Positions 45,972-55,295 of a stretch of 64,000 bases of DNA are shown here, piece by piece. Under the pieces are notes generated by a model that was given only the letters and a program-made list of their open reading frames with translations, ran no database searches and was not told where the DNA came from. Made by a program: the position numbers and the translations under genes. The stretch is from Massilia rubra (lineage in GTDB: Bacteria > Pseudomonadota > Gammaproteobacteria > Burkholderiales > Burkholderiaceae_D), in the NCBI RefSeq assembly GCF_011682065.1, contig NZ_VUYU01000004.1, positions 340,519-404,518 on the forward strand, written 5' to 3'. Each line of letters begins with the position of its first letter. Position 1 is the first letter of the stretch.

Positions 45972-47189
45972 ATGGAGCCTCAATTGAACAGAACAATCAT
46001 CAACAGCCTGATCATCAGCGTACTGGGCGGGGCGCTGGCCGCCTGCGGCGGCGGCGGCGACAATACGTCCACCGGCACCCAGTCATCCCAAAGCAAGATG
46101 TTGGCGGCAACGAGCGTCTGTAACGCAGCGTGGAACAGCGCCACCGTCTATGATGGCGGCAAATCGGTCAGCTACGGGGGGATCAACTACACGGCCGCCT
46201 ACTGGACGCAGGGCGACAATCCATCGACCAACAGCGGGGCCGCTGGAAGTGGCAAGCCATGGACGGTGAGTGGCTCGTGCGGCACCACGCCGACTCCGAC
46301 GCCGACACCGACACCCACGCCGACACCGCCCCCAAGCTGTTCATCCCAGACCTGGACCGCAGGAGTGAACTACAGCTTGGGCACCGTGGTGAAGTACCCA
46401 GCTAACGGCAATTTCTATAAGGTCGTCAATAGCGGCACCAACGGCTCCGACGGTACTGATCCGACCATTAGCACCTGGTATTGGCAGCAAACTACTTGTG
46501 GCAGCACGCCAACTCCGACGCCTACTCCCGACCCGGCAGGTAGTTTTGCCGGCCTGTCAAAAGCTCAGTTCGAAGCATGGTTCCCCAGCCGCAGTTCGTT
46601 CTACCAATACGCCGACTTCGTCGCTGCGGCAGGTTACTATCCAAGCTTTGCCAAGTCGGGCAACGCTACCCTGGACAAGCAGGAAGTGGCCGCCTTCTTC
46701 GCCAACCTGCAGCACGAGTCGGACAACCTAAGGGCAGTCAGGGAATACAACACCGCCAACTGGCCCTTGTACTGCGACGTGAACTGGGTACGAGTCCCTT
46801 GTAAGAGCACCAACATGGTCGACCAGTACTTCGGTCGCGGCCCGATCCAGATCAGCTGGACCTCGAACTACCGCAGTCTGGGCAACGCCATGGGCCTGGG
46901 CGAGCAACTGGTGACCAATCCGGAACTGTTGGCCACCAACGCCACCATCGCCTGGAGAAGTGCGGTCTGGTACTGGATGACCCAACCGGGCCGCGCCGGC
47001 AGGTCGGCGCATGACTCGATGGTGGGCGGATACGGTTTCGGCCAGACCATCAATGCCATTAACGGCAATCGCGAATGCGCAGGCGGCACCGAGTACCAGG
47101 GGCCGGCACAGATGCAGACCCGGGTGAATTACTACACGACCTTCACCCAGAACTTGGGCGTACCCACCGGTCCTAATCTGACTTGCTGA
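45972..47189 (+). CDS. GH19 chitinase lipoprotein with two chitin-binding modules
   Basis: 405 residues. A lipoprotein signal ends at the lipobox LAAC, then a Gly-rich tether. Two CBM5/12-type modules (WNSATVYDGGKSVSYGGINYTA and WTAGVNYSLGTVVKYPANG) are joined by Thr-Pro repeat linkers, followed by a GH19 catalytic domain with Glu in NLQHESDNL and YFGRGPIQISWTSNY. It hydrolyses chitin at the cell surface or outside. Start ATG 45972; a TTG at 45984 with GGAG upstream is a credible alternative. Confidence 0.92.
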   Translation: MEPQLNRTIINSLIISVLGGALAACGGGGDNTSTGTQSSQSKMLAATSVCNAAWNSATVYDGGKSVSYGGINYTAAYWTQGDNPSTNSGAAGSGKPWTVSGSCGTTPTPTPTPTPTPTPPPSCSSQTWTAGVNYSLGTVVKYPANGNFYKVVNSGTNGSDGTDPTISTWYWQQTTCGSTPTPTPTPDPAGSFAGLSKAQFEAWFPSRSSFYQYADFVAAAGYYPSFAKSGNATLDKQEVAAFFANLQHESDNLRAVREYNTANWPLYCDVNWVRVPCKSTNMVDQYFGRGPIQISWTSNYRSLGNAMGLGEQLVTNPELLATNATIAWRSAVWYWMTQPGRAGRSAHDSMVGGYGFGQTINAINGNRECAGGTEYQGPAQMQTRVNYYTTFTQNLGVPTGPNLTC

Positions 47190-47221
47190 TAGGCACTGGC
47201 TGAAGCTCAGGCCTGAAACGC

Positions 47222-47256
47222 AAAAGGCGGCATCGATATCCCGATACCGCCTTTTT
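47222..47256 (+). terminator. Rho-independent terminator after the chitinase gene
   Basis: AAAAGGCGGCATCG pairs with CGATACCGCCTTTT with one mismatch around a short loop, followed by T residues. It lies 33 bases past the chitinase stop. Confidence 0.85.
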
Positions 47257-47364
47257 CATATCTACACCCTCTACGTCACGCGCAATGTCGAGCGCGCAAA
47301 CCAACGACGCGATGGCTTGCCGAATCCGGCGGCAGCGCAGTCAGATTGGCGCTCAGGCCGGCCG

Positions 47365-47745
47365 CTACCCGACGATGAAGACGTGTCGAGTGAGGGCGAC
47401 GGCGACGATGTAGGAGACGGTCAGCAGCGCCGCGCCGAAGGCGATGGCGCGCACCTGTTTGGGACGGCCCGGCTTGAGCGCAACCACGCCCAGCCCGATG
47501 TAGAGCACCAGCGCCACCACCTTGGCGCCCAGCCAGGGCTGGGCAAACGGGTACTGGCCGCTCCACACCACCATGGTAATCGCACTGGCCAGCAGCACCG
47601 AGTCGACGATATGCGGCGCGCTTTTCACCCAGCGCCGCCCCAGTTGCGGCGAGTCGCGCAGCATCCACACGCCGCGCAGCAGGAACAGGAAGATGCTCAG
47701 CGCCGCGCAGCTCATATGCAGGTGTTTGACGGCGAGGTAGCCCAT
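47365..47745 (-). CDS. SirB2-family membrane protein
   Basis: 126 residues with four hydrophobic helices; KHLHMSCAALSIFLFLLRG, SAPHIVDSVLLASA and the closing helix match the SirB2 family. Role unknown, though it often lies in respiratory gene clusters. Last gene of norB-DUF2249-sirB2, 14 bases after the DUF2249 stop. Confidence 0.85.
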   Translation of the reverse strand: MGYLAVKHLHMSCAALSIFLFLLRGVWMLRDSPQLGRRWVKSAPHIVDSVLLASAITMVVWSGQYPFAQPWLGAKVVALVLYIGLGVVALKPGRPKQVRAIAFGAALLTVSYIVAVALTRHVFIVG

Positions 47746-47759
47746 GCTTGTCCTTCTCT

Positions 47760-48017
47760 TCAGGCGATCCCGAAGTCGATGATGATTTCGCCCGGCGCGC
47801 GCGCCACGTAGGCGATCGTCACGCGCGATCCGAAATGGGCCTCGATCTGCGCCAGCAGCGGCAGCGGATCGTGGTCGTTATAAAAGCGCATGGTCTCTCC
47901 CGGCTCCAGGGCGGACAGCGCGCCGAAAATGGCGGCGTGCCGGAAGCGCTTGGCGACGCCGCGCGCGTCGAACGGGTAAAGACCAATGGAGGCGGTCGAG
48001 AAAACAGCGTTTGTCAT
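47760..48017 (-). CDS. DUF2249 domain protein in the norB operon
   Basis: 85 residues with the family core PFDARGVAKRFRHAAIFGALSAL and FYNDHDPLPLLAQIE. Second DUF2249 gene in the window; this one follows norB by 66 bases with RBS AGGAG. Likely linked to NO metabolism by position. Confidence 0.82.
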   Translation of the reverse strand: MTNAVFSTASIGLYPFDARGVAKRFRHAAIFGALSALEPGETMRFYNDHDPLPLLAQIEAHFGSRVTIAYVARAPGEIIIDFGIA

Positions 48018-48083
48018 GTTGCTACTCCTGTTAGTGTAATCGATGCGAACCCCGGCAGGAAGTGCCCGCCGGGGAAAACCGCC

Positions 48084-50360
48084 TTAGCGCCTGTTTGGTG
48101 CGACCGAGCCGATGACGACATTGCTGCCGCGTGCCCCGGTGGCGAGCTTGAGGGCGAACAGCGCGAGGAACATGCAGCCGACCGCAAACACCACGTCACC
48201 CGGCACGCGCAGCCAGACAAGCGTTTCCATCAGCGGCGAGTGGACCACCTCCGGCGAACGCGCAAACCAGGTGCCTTGCGTGACGCTGGCCCAGGCCTGG
48301 TAGATCCCGGCCGGCACCAGCGAGATGAAGACCATCATCGCCAGGCCGATGTTCAGGCACCAGAACATCGGTGCGAGCAGCTTGTCGGACCAGGCGGCGC
48401 GCTCGGTCAGGCCGCGCAGGCAGAACAGCATCAGGCCGATGCCGAGCATGCCGTACACGCCGAACAGCGCTGCGTGGCCGTGCGCCGCCGTCATGTTCAT
48501 GCCCTGCATGTAGTACAGCGCGATCGGGGTGTTGATCGAGAAGCCGAGCAGCCCGGCGCCGACCACGTTCCAGAATCCGACGGCGATGAAGCACAGGATC
48601 GGCCATTTGTAGGCTTGCACCCACGGCGCCGCTTTCGAGCGCTGGTAGTTGCGCCATGCTTCAACCCCGATCATCGCCAGCGGTACCACTTCCAGCGCGG
48701 AGAACATGGCGCCGATGGCGATCACAAAAGTAGGCGTGCCGGTGAAGTACAGGTGGTGCAGGGTGCCCAGGATGCCGCCGAACAGGAACACGATGGTTTC
48801 CAGGATGATGGCGCTGTTGGCGGTGGACGCGGCGATCAGGCCAAGGCGCGTGAACAGCAGCGCGATGACGGCGGTGGCGAACACTTCGAAGAAGCCTTCG
48901 ACCCACAGGTGGACCAGCCACCAGCGCCAGTATTCGACCATGGCGTAGTGGGTGTGCGGACCCCAGGTCAGCGAGGTAGCGTAGAAGCCGCCGATGCACA
49001 GGGCCGCCAGGAACACCATGGCGATCAGGCCGCGGCTTTCCGATGGGGTGCGCAGGGCCGGCATCAGGCCGCGTCCGAGCAGCAGGACCCAGAACAGCAG
49101 GCCGACGAACAGCAGTATTTGCCACACGCGCCCCATGCTGGTGAATTCCAGGCCCTGGTTGCCGACCCAGAAGCTGAAGTCGTTGCCCAGGTGTTGCAGG
49201 GTGCCGAGCCAGCCGGTGATGGTGGAGCCGGCCACGATGAACAGCAGCGCGTAGAACAGGACGTTGACGCCGAGCGCCTGGTATTTCGGTTCATGCCCCG
49301 AAATCGCGGGAGCGATATACAGGCCGGTGGCCAGCCAGGCGGTGGCGATCCACAGCACGGCGAACTGGGTGTGGATGGTGCGGCTGACGGTGAACGGCAA
49401 GATCTGGCCGAGCGGGAAACCGAAGAAGCTCTGGCCTTCAACCGCGTAGTGGGCGGTGACGACGCCCATGCCGACCTGTACCAGCACCAGGGCGATGACG
49501 ACCCAGAAGTACTTGCGGGTGGCGCGCATCGAGGCGGTCGGTTTCATGTCGAACAGCGGGTCGGCCTTGGGGGGCGCGGGGTCGTCGCCTTCGTGGGCGC
49601 GGCCGTGGTAGAAGATCATGCCGGCGATGGCGGCGATCATCAGGATCACGCTGGCGATCGACCACATGCCGGCGCCGGCGGTGGGGCCGTTGCCGACCAG
49701 CGGTTCGTGCGGCCAGTTGCTGGTGTAGCTGATGGCCGTTTCGCCCGGACGGTCGGCGGCGGCCGACCAGGAGGACCAGAAGATAAACGCCGGCAGGGCG
49801 CGCAGGTCGTCGGGATCGACCAGGCTGCCCGCGCTCATGGCGTACTGCTCGCGCAGGGCGTCGAGTTTGGGATCGTTGCCGAACAGGGCGCTGTAGTGGG
49901 CGGCGACTTCACGCACGGCTTGGGCGCGTTCCGGCGAGACGGTGATGATGCCGGTGCGCGCGTCCCAGGTGTTGGCGCGCATCTCGCGCTTGAGCCGGTC
50001 GCTCAGGGCTGCCTGTTGTTCGAAGTCGAGCTGCGCGAACGGCTTGCCGAATTGCTTGGTGGCGTAGATCTCGCGCAGGGCGAGCGCTTCGCGGTGCAGC
50101 CAGTCGGCCGACCAGTCGGGCGCGAGGTAGCTGCCGTGTCCCCAGACCGAGCCGAGTTGCTGGCCGCCGGCCGAGAGCCAGGCTTGCTGGCCGCGCTGGA
50201 CCTGGCCTTCGGAGAACAGCACCTCGCCCTGGCGGCTGGTGACTTGTTGGGGAATCGGGGGAGCGCTCAGGTAGATCTCGGTCCCGACCCAGCCGAGAAC
50301 GGCGAAGGACAGGACACAGATGACTGCGAGCCAGGTCCATAGTTTGCGTGAGGCGTGCAT
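48084..50360 (-). CDS. norB: Quinol-dependent nitric oxide reductase
   Basis: 758 residues, qNorB type: one long N-terminal periplasmic region (about 30-220) between helix 1 and the 12-helix haem-copper core. Metal and haem His occur in SRTIHTQFAVLW, WWLVHLWVEGFFE, LGTLHHLYFTG and AAHGHAALFG. It reduces NO to N2O using quinol, without a NorC subunit. A promoter with an NsrR-like site precedes it and nsrR is divergent. Confidence 0.96.
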   Translation of the reverse strand: MHASRKLWTWLAVICVLSFAVLGWVGTEIYLSAPPIPQQVTSRQGEVLFSEGQVQRGQQAWLSAGGQQLGSVWGHGSYLAPDWSADWLHREALALREIYATKQFGKPFAQLDFEQQAALSDRLKREMRANTWDARTGIITVSPERAQAVREVAAHYSALFGNDPKLDALREQYAMSAGSLVDPDDLRALPAFIFWSSWSAAADRPGETAISYTSNWPHEPLVGNGPTAGAGMWSIASVILMIAAIAGMIFYHGRAHEGDDPAPPKADPLFDMKPTASMRATRKYFWVVIALVLVQVGMGVVTAHYAVEGQSFFGFPLGQILPFTVSRTIHTQFAVLWIATAWLATGLYIAPAISGHEPKYQALGVNVLFYALLFIVAGSTITGWLGTLQHLGNDFSFWVGNQGLEFTSMGRVWQILLFVGLLFWVLLLGRGLMPALRTPSESRGLIAMVFLAALCIGGFYATSLTWGPHTHYAMVEYWRWWLVHLWVEGFFEVFATAVIALLFTRLGLIAASTANSAIILETIVFLFGGILGTLHHLYFTGTPTFVIAIGAMFSALEVVPLAMIGVEAWRNYQRSKAAPWVQAYKWPILCFIAVGFWNVVGAGLLGFSINTPIALYYMQGMNMTAAHGHAALFGVYGMLGIGLMLFCLRGLTERAAWSDKLLAPMFWCLNIGLAMMVFISLVPAGIYQAWASVTQGTWFARSPEVVHSPLMETLVWLRVPGDVVFAVGCMFLALFALKLATGARGSNVVIGSVAPNRR

Positions 50361-50416
50361 GGCGTGGTTTCCTTGTTATTAGAACGAAGCGGTACAGTCC
50401 GCTCCGTTAAAGAAGG

Positions 50417-50445
50417 ATTCTAGATACATCTATTTAAACAAGCAA
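50417..50445 (-). promoter_or_regulatory. norB promoter with NsrR-like site
   Basis: On the minus strand TTGCTT and TAGAAT are 17 bases apart. The palindromic AGATACATCT (50422-50431) overlaps the -10 box and resembles an NsrR half-site (AGATGYAT type). Binding there would block transcription until NO destroys the NsrR cluster. Confidence 0.55.
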
Positions 50446-50541
50446 GTTAAATACTTCTTTTGCGCAGTGTGACGCCATCTGGATCAATACATGTATACTG
50501 AATGCCTCATTAGACCCGTCACCCAACCATCCGCCAACGCC

Positions 50542-50991
50542 ATGCGACTGACCGCTTATACCGATTACACCTTGCGCACCCTGATCTACCTGGGCATGCA
50601 CCGCGATCGCCTGGCCACCATCCAGGACATCGCCGACGTGCATGGGATCTCGAAGAATCACTTGATGAAGGTGGTCTACCAGCTTGGCTTGTCGGGCATG
50701 GTGGAGACGGTGAGGGGGCGCAACGGCGGGCTGCGGCTCAAGCTGGAGCCGGAAATGATCAATATCGGCGCCGTGGTGCGCCACAGCGAGACCGATTTTT
50801 ACATGGCCGAGTGCTTCGACCCGGGCAGTAACGCCTGCACGCTGGCGCCGGCCTGCGCGCTCAAGGGCGTGCTGGGAGCGGCGACGGCGGCATATTTAAA
50901 GGTGCTCGATGGGGTGACGCTGGCGAACTTGATTGAGCACAGCGCCAAGCCGGGCGGACGGGCCGACAAGGCGATTATCGTGTGGAAGTAG
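50542..50991 (+). CDS. nsrR: Rrf2-family NO sensor NsrR
   Basis: 149 residues. Winged-helix N-terminus (MRLTAYTDYTLRTLIYLG) with the Asp8 cluster ligand, and three Cys at 91, 99 and 105 (CFDPGSNAC...APAC) for the Fe-S cluster. Represses NO-detoxification genes until NO is sensed. ATG 50542 gives the standard family start. Divergent from norB. Confidence 0.93.
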   Translation: MRLTAYTDYTLRTLIYLGMHRDRLATIQDIADVHGISKNHLMKVVYQLGLSGMVETVRGRNGGLRLKLEPEMINIGAVVRHSETDFYMAECFDPGSNACTLAPACALKGVLGAATAAYLKVLDGVTLANLIEHSAKPGGRADKAIIVWK

Positions 50992-51071
50992 GGCGGTGGC
51001 GACACGCCGGACGCAGGTTCCGGCGAAGGCCGTCCTGGCGCGGCAAGTCGTCCCCGGCGCTGCCGGAGACC

Positions 51072-51110
51072 GTGCGTCAGCTACGCGCGTCAGCTACGCG
51101 CGTCAGCTAT
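51072..51110. repeat. Three 13-base tandem repeats
   Basis: The unit GCGCGTCAGCTAC occurs three times in a row with one change in the first and last copy. The array covers the stop codon of the ATP-grasp-like gene. It may be a simple slippage product. Confidence 0.85.
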
Positions 51111-52414
51111 GTATTGGCGGTATACACCATCGCAAAGCCGCCACCGGGCGTGCGGAAGTTGGTGGTCTGGCCCTGGTACACGCGCGCAGCGGTCCACTGC
51201 ACCGCGCCGTCGTAGGTGTAGCTGCGAATGTCGAACTTGAGCCGGTCCGGCGCTTCGGCGCTGCCGCCGGTGCGGGCCGGCGGCGCCATGATCGCCTGCG
51301 CCACATAGTCGCCGTCCAGGATGTCTTCCCAGGCGCGCCTGGTCAGTTTGTCGCCACGGTAGGCGGCGCGGCCGCCGTAGCCGGCCACCGGTTTGAAGAA
51401 CCATGCGCGGCGCGTGCGCCACAGGCGTTCGGCCTCGCTGGCCCGCACCAGTTCCGTATGCGGTATCGCGCCGATCAGGATCGCGCGCGTCGCTTCGGGC
51501 ACGCCCAGCTCAGTGAGGCGGACGTCGTCGGACAGCAGCGCCAGGTTGCGCTTGTCGGCGTACAGCGCATGCGCGCGCGGGTGCGGCGTGAGCACCACGG
51601 CGCAGGCCAGGTAGGCGTCGCGCAGGGCCGCGTGTTCGGGCGCGTCGAGCATGAAGTCGGTCAGGCGGTTGTAGACCAGGTCCACAATCAGGTCGCCGCG
51701 CCACAGGCTGCCCGCTTCCCAGCGCAGCATGGACGGGTCGACGATCAGCGCTTCGATGTCGTGGCGCGCGAACAGCTGCTGAAACAGCAGGAACTCCGGA
51801 TAGAGATACTGGTTCTCCGGTTCGTCGTCGACAATGACGATCGTGCGCAGCGGCGTGCTGCGCCCGCCCAGGCGCCACTCGTTGCGGAACATGGCGACGA
51901 TGGCCTCTTCCAGCGCTTGCGCGCGCGCGGCGCCGTCGCCGGCGTCGCCAATGGCGCTGCAACCGCGGCCGGCGCGCGCCAGCGCGGCGTTGAGCAGGGC
52001 GCCGCCGGCGTTGGTGTTGATTTCGATCAGGCCGACCGCGTCGTCGCCCACGTGGAAGTCGTAGCCGAAAAACACGCCGCGCGCGCCGGGATCGTGGCGG
52101 GCGATGGCCGGCGCGTCGGCCAGTACCGCAGCCTGGTAGGCCGGCAGCGCCACCACGGCGTGCACCGCGTCGATCAGCTGCGCCATGCGCGCCGACTGGG
52201 CCGGCGACACGAACACCGGCAGCGTCGCGAACAAATGCGGGCAACGCTCGCTGATCAGGTCGTACACCTCCGGTCCCGCATGGTCGTTGCGCAGCGCCTC
52301 GGCCAGCGCTTCGGCCGACGGTCCGGCGCAAAAGCAACTGGCGTTCAGGCCGGCCGCATCTTGGGTGGCGCAGCTTGGGTCACAGTGGGAATCGGGTGTT
52401 GCAAAGTCTTGCAT
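51107..52414 (-). CDS. ATP-grasp-like protein of unknown function
   Basis: 435 residues. The C-terminal third (WFFKPVAGYGGRAAYRGDKL, YVAQAIM, LKFDIRSYTYDG, ARVYQGQTTNFRTPGGGFA) has the spacing and residues of an ATP-grasp ligase: a Lys and Gly-rich loop and a late Asn/Arg. A Cys-rich N-terminus (HCDPSC, ASCFC) may bind metal. No family name recognised. An FNR box is centred 65 bases before its ATG, so it is probably expressed without oxygen, next to narK. Confidence 0.65.
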   Translation of the reverse strand: MQDFATPDSHCDPSCATQDAAGLNASCFCAGPSAEALAEALRNDHAGPEVYDLISERCPHLFATLPVFVSPAQSARMAQLIDAVHAVVALPAYQAAVLADAPAIARHDPGARGVFFGYDFHVGDDAVGLIEINTNAGGALLNAALARAGRGCSAIGDAGDGAARAQALEEAIVAMFRNEWRLGGRSTPLRTIVIVDDEPENQYLYPEFLLFQQLFARHDIEALIVDPSMLRWEAGSLWRGDLIVDLVYNRLTDFMLDAPEHAALRDAYLACAVVLTPHPRAHALYADKRNLALLSDDVRLTELGVPEATRAILIGAIPHTELVRASEAERLWRTRRAWFFKPVAGYGGRAAYRGDKLTRRAWEDILDGDYVAQAIMAPPARTGGSAEAPDRLKFDIRSYTYDGAVQWTAARVYQGQTTNFRTPGGGFAMVYTANT

Positions 52415-52472
52415 GATGCTGCCTCACGGTTTCTGGGTCTGTTGTTATACCTCAAAACGCGCGAACGCATCG

Positions 52473-52486
52473 TTGATTTGTATCAA
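52473..52486. promoter_or_regulatory. Perfect FNR/Anr/Dnr box
   Basis: TTGATTTGTATCAA fits TTGAT-N4-ATCAA without mismatch. Centre is 65 bases from the ATP-grasp-like ATG and 153 bases from the narK1 start, so it fits direct activation of the former best and may also serve narK1. Confidence 0.85.
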
Positions 52487-52522
52487 CACGACTTGCCGCG
52501 CCTATGCACCCTAGTTCTTTTG

Positions 52523-52538
52523 GGCTAGTCCTCTAGCC
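52523..52538. promoter_or_regulatory. Short inverted repeat upstream of narK1
   Basis: GGCTAG-TCCT-CTAGCC, a perfect 6-base-arm palindrome about 95 bases before the narK1 start. Could be an operator or an mRNA leader hairpin; no regulator recognised. Confidence 0.4.
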
Positions 52539-52632
52539 AGATTGCCTTTCATAACCCGCCCTCAGGCTAATAGTCGTGCTCTACGGCACCACGTAAGCTT
52601 CCTGTATCAGGTCATCGGTCCGGGAGAAGAGC

Positions 52633-53877
52633 GTGTCTAGCAAGAATCAACAACAGAATAAGCAACAAATCGCGGTGCTGGCCAGCAGTACGTTCGCCTT
52701 CACCATCTGCTTCGCCATCTGGATGATGTTCGCGGTACTGGGCATCCCCATCAAGGCGCAACTGGGCCTGAACGAGACCGAATTCGGCCTGCTGGCGGCC
52801 ACGCCGGTGCTGAGCGGCTCGCTGGTAAGGGTGCCGCTCGGCATCTGGACCGACCGCTTTGGCGGGCGCATCGTGTTCTTCATCCTCATGCTGGCCACCG
52901 TGCTGCCGATCTGGCTCATTTCGTACGCCACCGCTTACTGGCATTTTCTCGTGCTGGGCCTGTTCGTCGGCCTGGCCGGCGGCTCGTTCTCGGTCGGTAC
53001 GCCCTACGTGGCGCGCTGGTTCGGCAAGGAGCGGCGCGGACTGGCGATGGGTATCTTTGGCGCCGGCAACTCCGGTTCGGCGCTGACCAAGTTCGTGGCC
53101 CCGGCCATCATCGCCGCCTTCGGCTGGCAGATGCTGCCCAAGGTGTATGCGGTGGCGATGCTGGTCACCGCCGTCGCTTTCTGGCTGTGTTCGTTCAGCG
53201 ACCCGAGCCACAAGATGCCGGCCGGGGTGTCCTTCACCCAGCAGATGAAGGTGCTCAAGGACCCGCGCGTGTGGCGCTACTGCCAGTATTACTCGGTCGT
53301 GTTCGGCGGCTATGTGGGCCTGGCCTTGTGGATGACCAAGTATTACGTCAGCGAATACGGCTTCGACATGCGCCTGGCCGCGCTGCTGGCGGCATGCTTT
53401 TCGCTGCCGGGCGGCGTGCTGCGCGCGCTGGGCGGCTGGATTTCGGACAAATACGGCGCCTACAAGGTGACCTGGTGGGTCATGTGGGTGTGCTGGGTCT
53501 GCTTCTTCCTGCTGTCGTACCCGCAAACCAACATGATCATCAAGACCGTGACCGGCAGCACCACCTTGCAGATTGGCGTCACGCCCGTGATGTTTACCGT
53601 GCTCCTGTTCGTCGTCGGCGTGGCCATGGCGGTCGGCAAAGCCTCGGTCTTCAAGTTCATCGGCGACGATTTTTCCGACAACATCGGCGCCGTCTCGGGC
53701 GTGGTGGGCCTTGCCGGCGGCCTGGGCGGCTTCGTGCTGCCGATTATGTTCGGCGCCCTGGTCGACCTGACCGGGGTGCGTTCCTCCGCTTTCATGCTGC
53801 TCTACGGCGCGGTATGCGTGTCGCTGGTGTGGATGCATTTCAGCTTCAAAGACAGTGCACGCCCGGTCGCCCCCTAA
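52633..53877 (+). CDS. narK1: Nitrate/nitrite transporter NarK1
   Basis: 414 residues, major facilitator superfamily with 12 helices. NNP-family features are LGIWTDRFGGR between helices 2 and 3, and the nitrate signature with G-rich helices (GIFGAGNSGSALTKF). GTG start with GGGAGAAGAG upstream. The K1 type is usually a nitrate/proton symporter. narK2 follows after 18 bases. Confidence 0.92.
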   Translation: MSSKNQQQNKQQIAVLASSTFAFTICFAIWMMFAVLGIPIKAQLGLNETEFGLLAATPVLSGSLVRVPLGIWTDRFGGRIVFFILMLATVLPIWLISYATAYWHFLVLGLFVGLAGGSFSVGTPYVARWFGKERRGLAMGIFGAGNSGSALTKFVAPAIIAAFGWQMLPKVYAVAMLVTAVAFWLCSFSDPSHKMPAGVSFTQQMKVLKDPRVWRYCQYYSVVFGGYVGLALWMTKYYVSEYGFDMRLAALLAACFSLPGGVLRALGGWISDKYGAYKVTWWVMWVCWVCFFLLSYPQTNMIIKTVTGSTTLQIGVTPVMFTVLLFVVGVAMAVGKASVFKFIGDDFSDNIGAVSGVVGLAGGLGGFVLPIMFGALVDLTGVRSSAFMLLYGAVCVSLVWMHFSFKDSARPVAP

Positions 53878-53895
53878 TTCAAAGGAGAAATCAAA

Positions 53896-55281
53896 ATGAG
53901 TAAATATGTGATCGCCACGTGGGAGCCGGAACTGCCGGCCTTCTGGCAAAGCAGCGGCAAGGCGACCGCCAACCGCAACCTGTGGATTTCGATCCCGGCG
54001 CTGATGTTCGCGTTCGCCGTGTGGATGGTGTGGAGCGTGGTGGTGGTCAACCTGCCCAATATCGGCTTCAAGTACAGCACCAACCAGCTGTTCTGGCTGA
54101 CCGCGCTGCCGGGCTTGTCCGGCGCGACCTTGCGCATCTTCTATTCCTTCATGGTGCCGATTTTCGGCGGGCGCAAGTGGACAACGATCTCGACCGCCTC
54201 GCTGCTGATTCCGGCCGTCGGCATCGGTTTCGCGGTGCAGGACGTCAACACCAGCTATCCGGTCATGCTGATCCTGGCCTTGCTGTGCGGCTTTGGCGGC
54301 GGCAACTTCGCTTCGTCGATGGCCAACATCAGCTTCTTCTATCCGAAGGCGCAAAAAGGTTACGCGCTCGGCATGAATGCCGGCCTGGGCAACCTGGGCG
54401 TGTCGGCGGTGCAGTTCGTGGTGCCGCTGGTGATCACCGCCGGCGTGTTCGGTGGTCTCGGCGGCGAGGCGCAGCAGTGGGTCAAGGGTGGCGCGACCAA
54501 GGCCATGTGGCTGCAGAACGCCGGCTTCATCTGGGTGCCCTTCATTGCGCTGACCGCGATCGCAGCATGGTTCGGCATGAACGACCTGGCCTCGGCCAAG
54601 GCGTCTTTCTCGGAGCAGGCCATCATTTTCAAGCGCAAGCATAACTGGCTGATGTGCTGGCTGTACACGGGCACCTTCGGTTCGTTTATCGGCTATTCGG
54701 CCGGCTTTCCGCTGCTGATCAAGACCCAGTTTCCGGACGTTAATCCACTCGACTACGCCTTCCTCGGCCCCCTGGTCGGCGCGTTGGCGCGGGTGGTGGG
54801 CGGCATCGTGGCCGACAAGCTCGGCGGCGCGCGCGTGACCCTGTGGACCTTCGTGCTGATGATCGCGGCTGCGGTCGGCGTCATCCAGTTCCTGCCGCAT
54901 GGCGACGTGGCCGGCAACTTTACCGGCTTCTTCTGGATGTTCATGCTGCTGTTCGCCGGCACGGGCGTGGGCAATGCCTCGACCTTCCGCATGATTCCGG
55001 TGATCTTTCTCACTGAACGCCAGCGCGCGGCCGAGGGCAAGGGCCATGCCGCCAAGGAACAGGCAATCGTCGACGCCAACAAGGAAGGCGCGGCGGTGCT
55101 CGGCTTTACGTCGGCGGTGGCCGCGTATGGCGCGTTCTTCATTCCCAAGTGCTACGGCACCTCGATCGCCATGACCGGCGGTCCGGACGCGGCGCTGTGG
55201 TGCTTCGTCGGGTTTTATGTCTCGTGCATTGCGGTCACGTGGTGGTGCTACGCGCGGCGCAACGCCGACATGCCTTGCTAA
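53896..55281 (+). CDS. narK2: Nitrate/nitrite transporter NarK2
   Basis: 461 residues, MFS of the NarK/NarU type: nitrate signature GFGGGNFASSMANISFFYPKAQKGYALG and GLGNLGVSAVQFV, 12 helices, with the longer loop typical of K2 (FLTERQRAAEGKGHAAKEQA). Probably exchanges nitrate for nitrite. RBS AAAGGAG. No nar reductase genes are in the window. Confidence 0.93.
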   Translation: MSKYVIATWEPELPAFWQSSGKATANRNLWISIPALMFAFAVWMVWSVVVVNLPNIGFKYSTNQLFWLTALPGLSGATLRIFYSFMVPIFGGRKWTTISTASLLIPAVGIGFAVQDVNTSYPVMLILALLCGFGGGNFASSMANISFFYPKAQKGYALGMNAGLGNLGVSAVQFVVPLVITAGVFGGLGGEAQQWVKGGATKAMWLQNAGFIWVPFIALTAIAAWFGMNDLASAKASFSEQAIIFKRKHNWLMCWLYTGTFGSFIGYSAGFPLLIKTQFPDVNPLDYAFLGPLVGALARVVGGIVADKLGGARVTLWTFVLMIAAAVGVIQFLPHGDVAGNFTGFFWMFMLLFAGTGVGNASTFRMIPVIFLTERQRAAEGKGHAAKEQAIVDANKEGAAVLGFTSAVAAYGAFFIPKCYGTSIAMTGGPDAALWCFVGFYVSCIAVTWWCYARRNADMPC

Positions 55282-55295
55282 TGATGGGAGCGGTC

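Noticed and set aside
47748..50342. An 864-codon open frame antisense to norB
   Set aside because: Low-complexity H/Q/R/D composition and complete overlap with a full-length norB.
51072..51110. Possible iteron or CRISPR from the three 13-base repeats
   Set aside because: Too few and too short, no spacers, and overlapping a gene end.
52612..55047. An 811-codon open frame antisense to narK1-narK2
   Set aside because: Same shadow composition; the transporters are certain.
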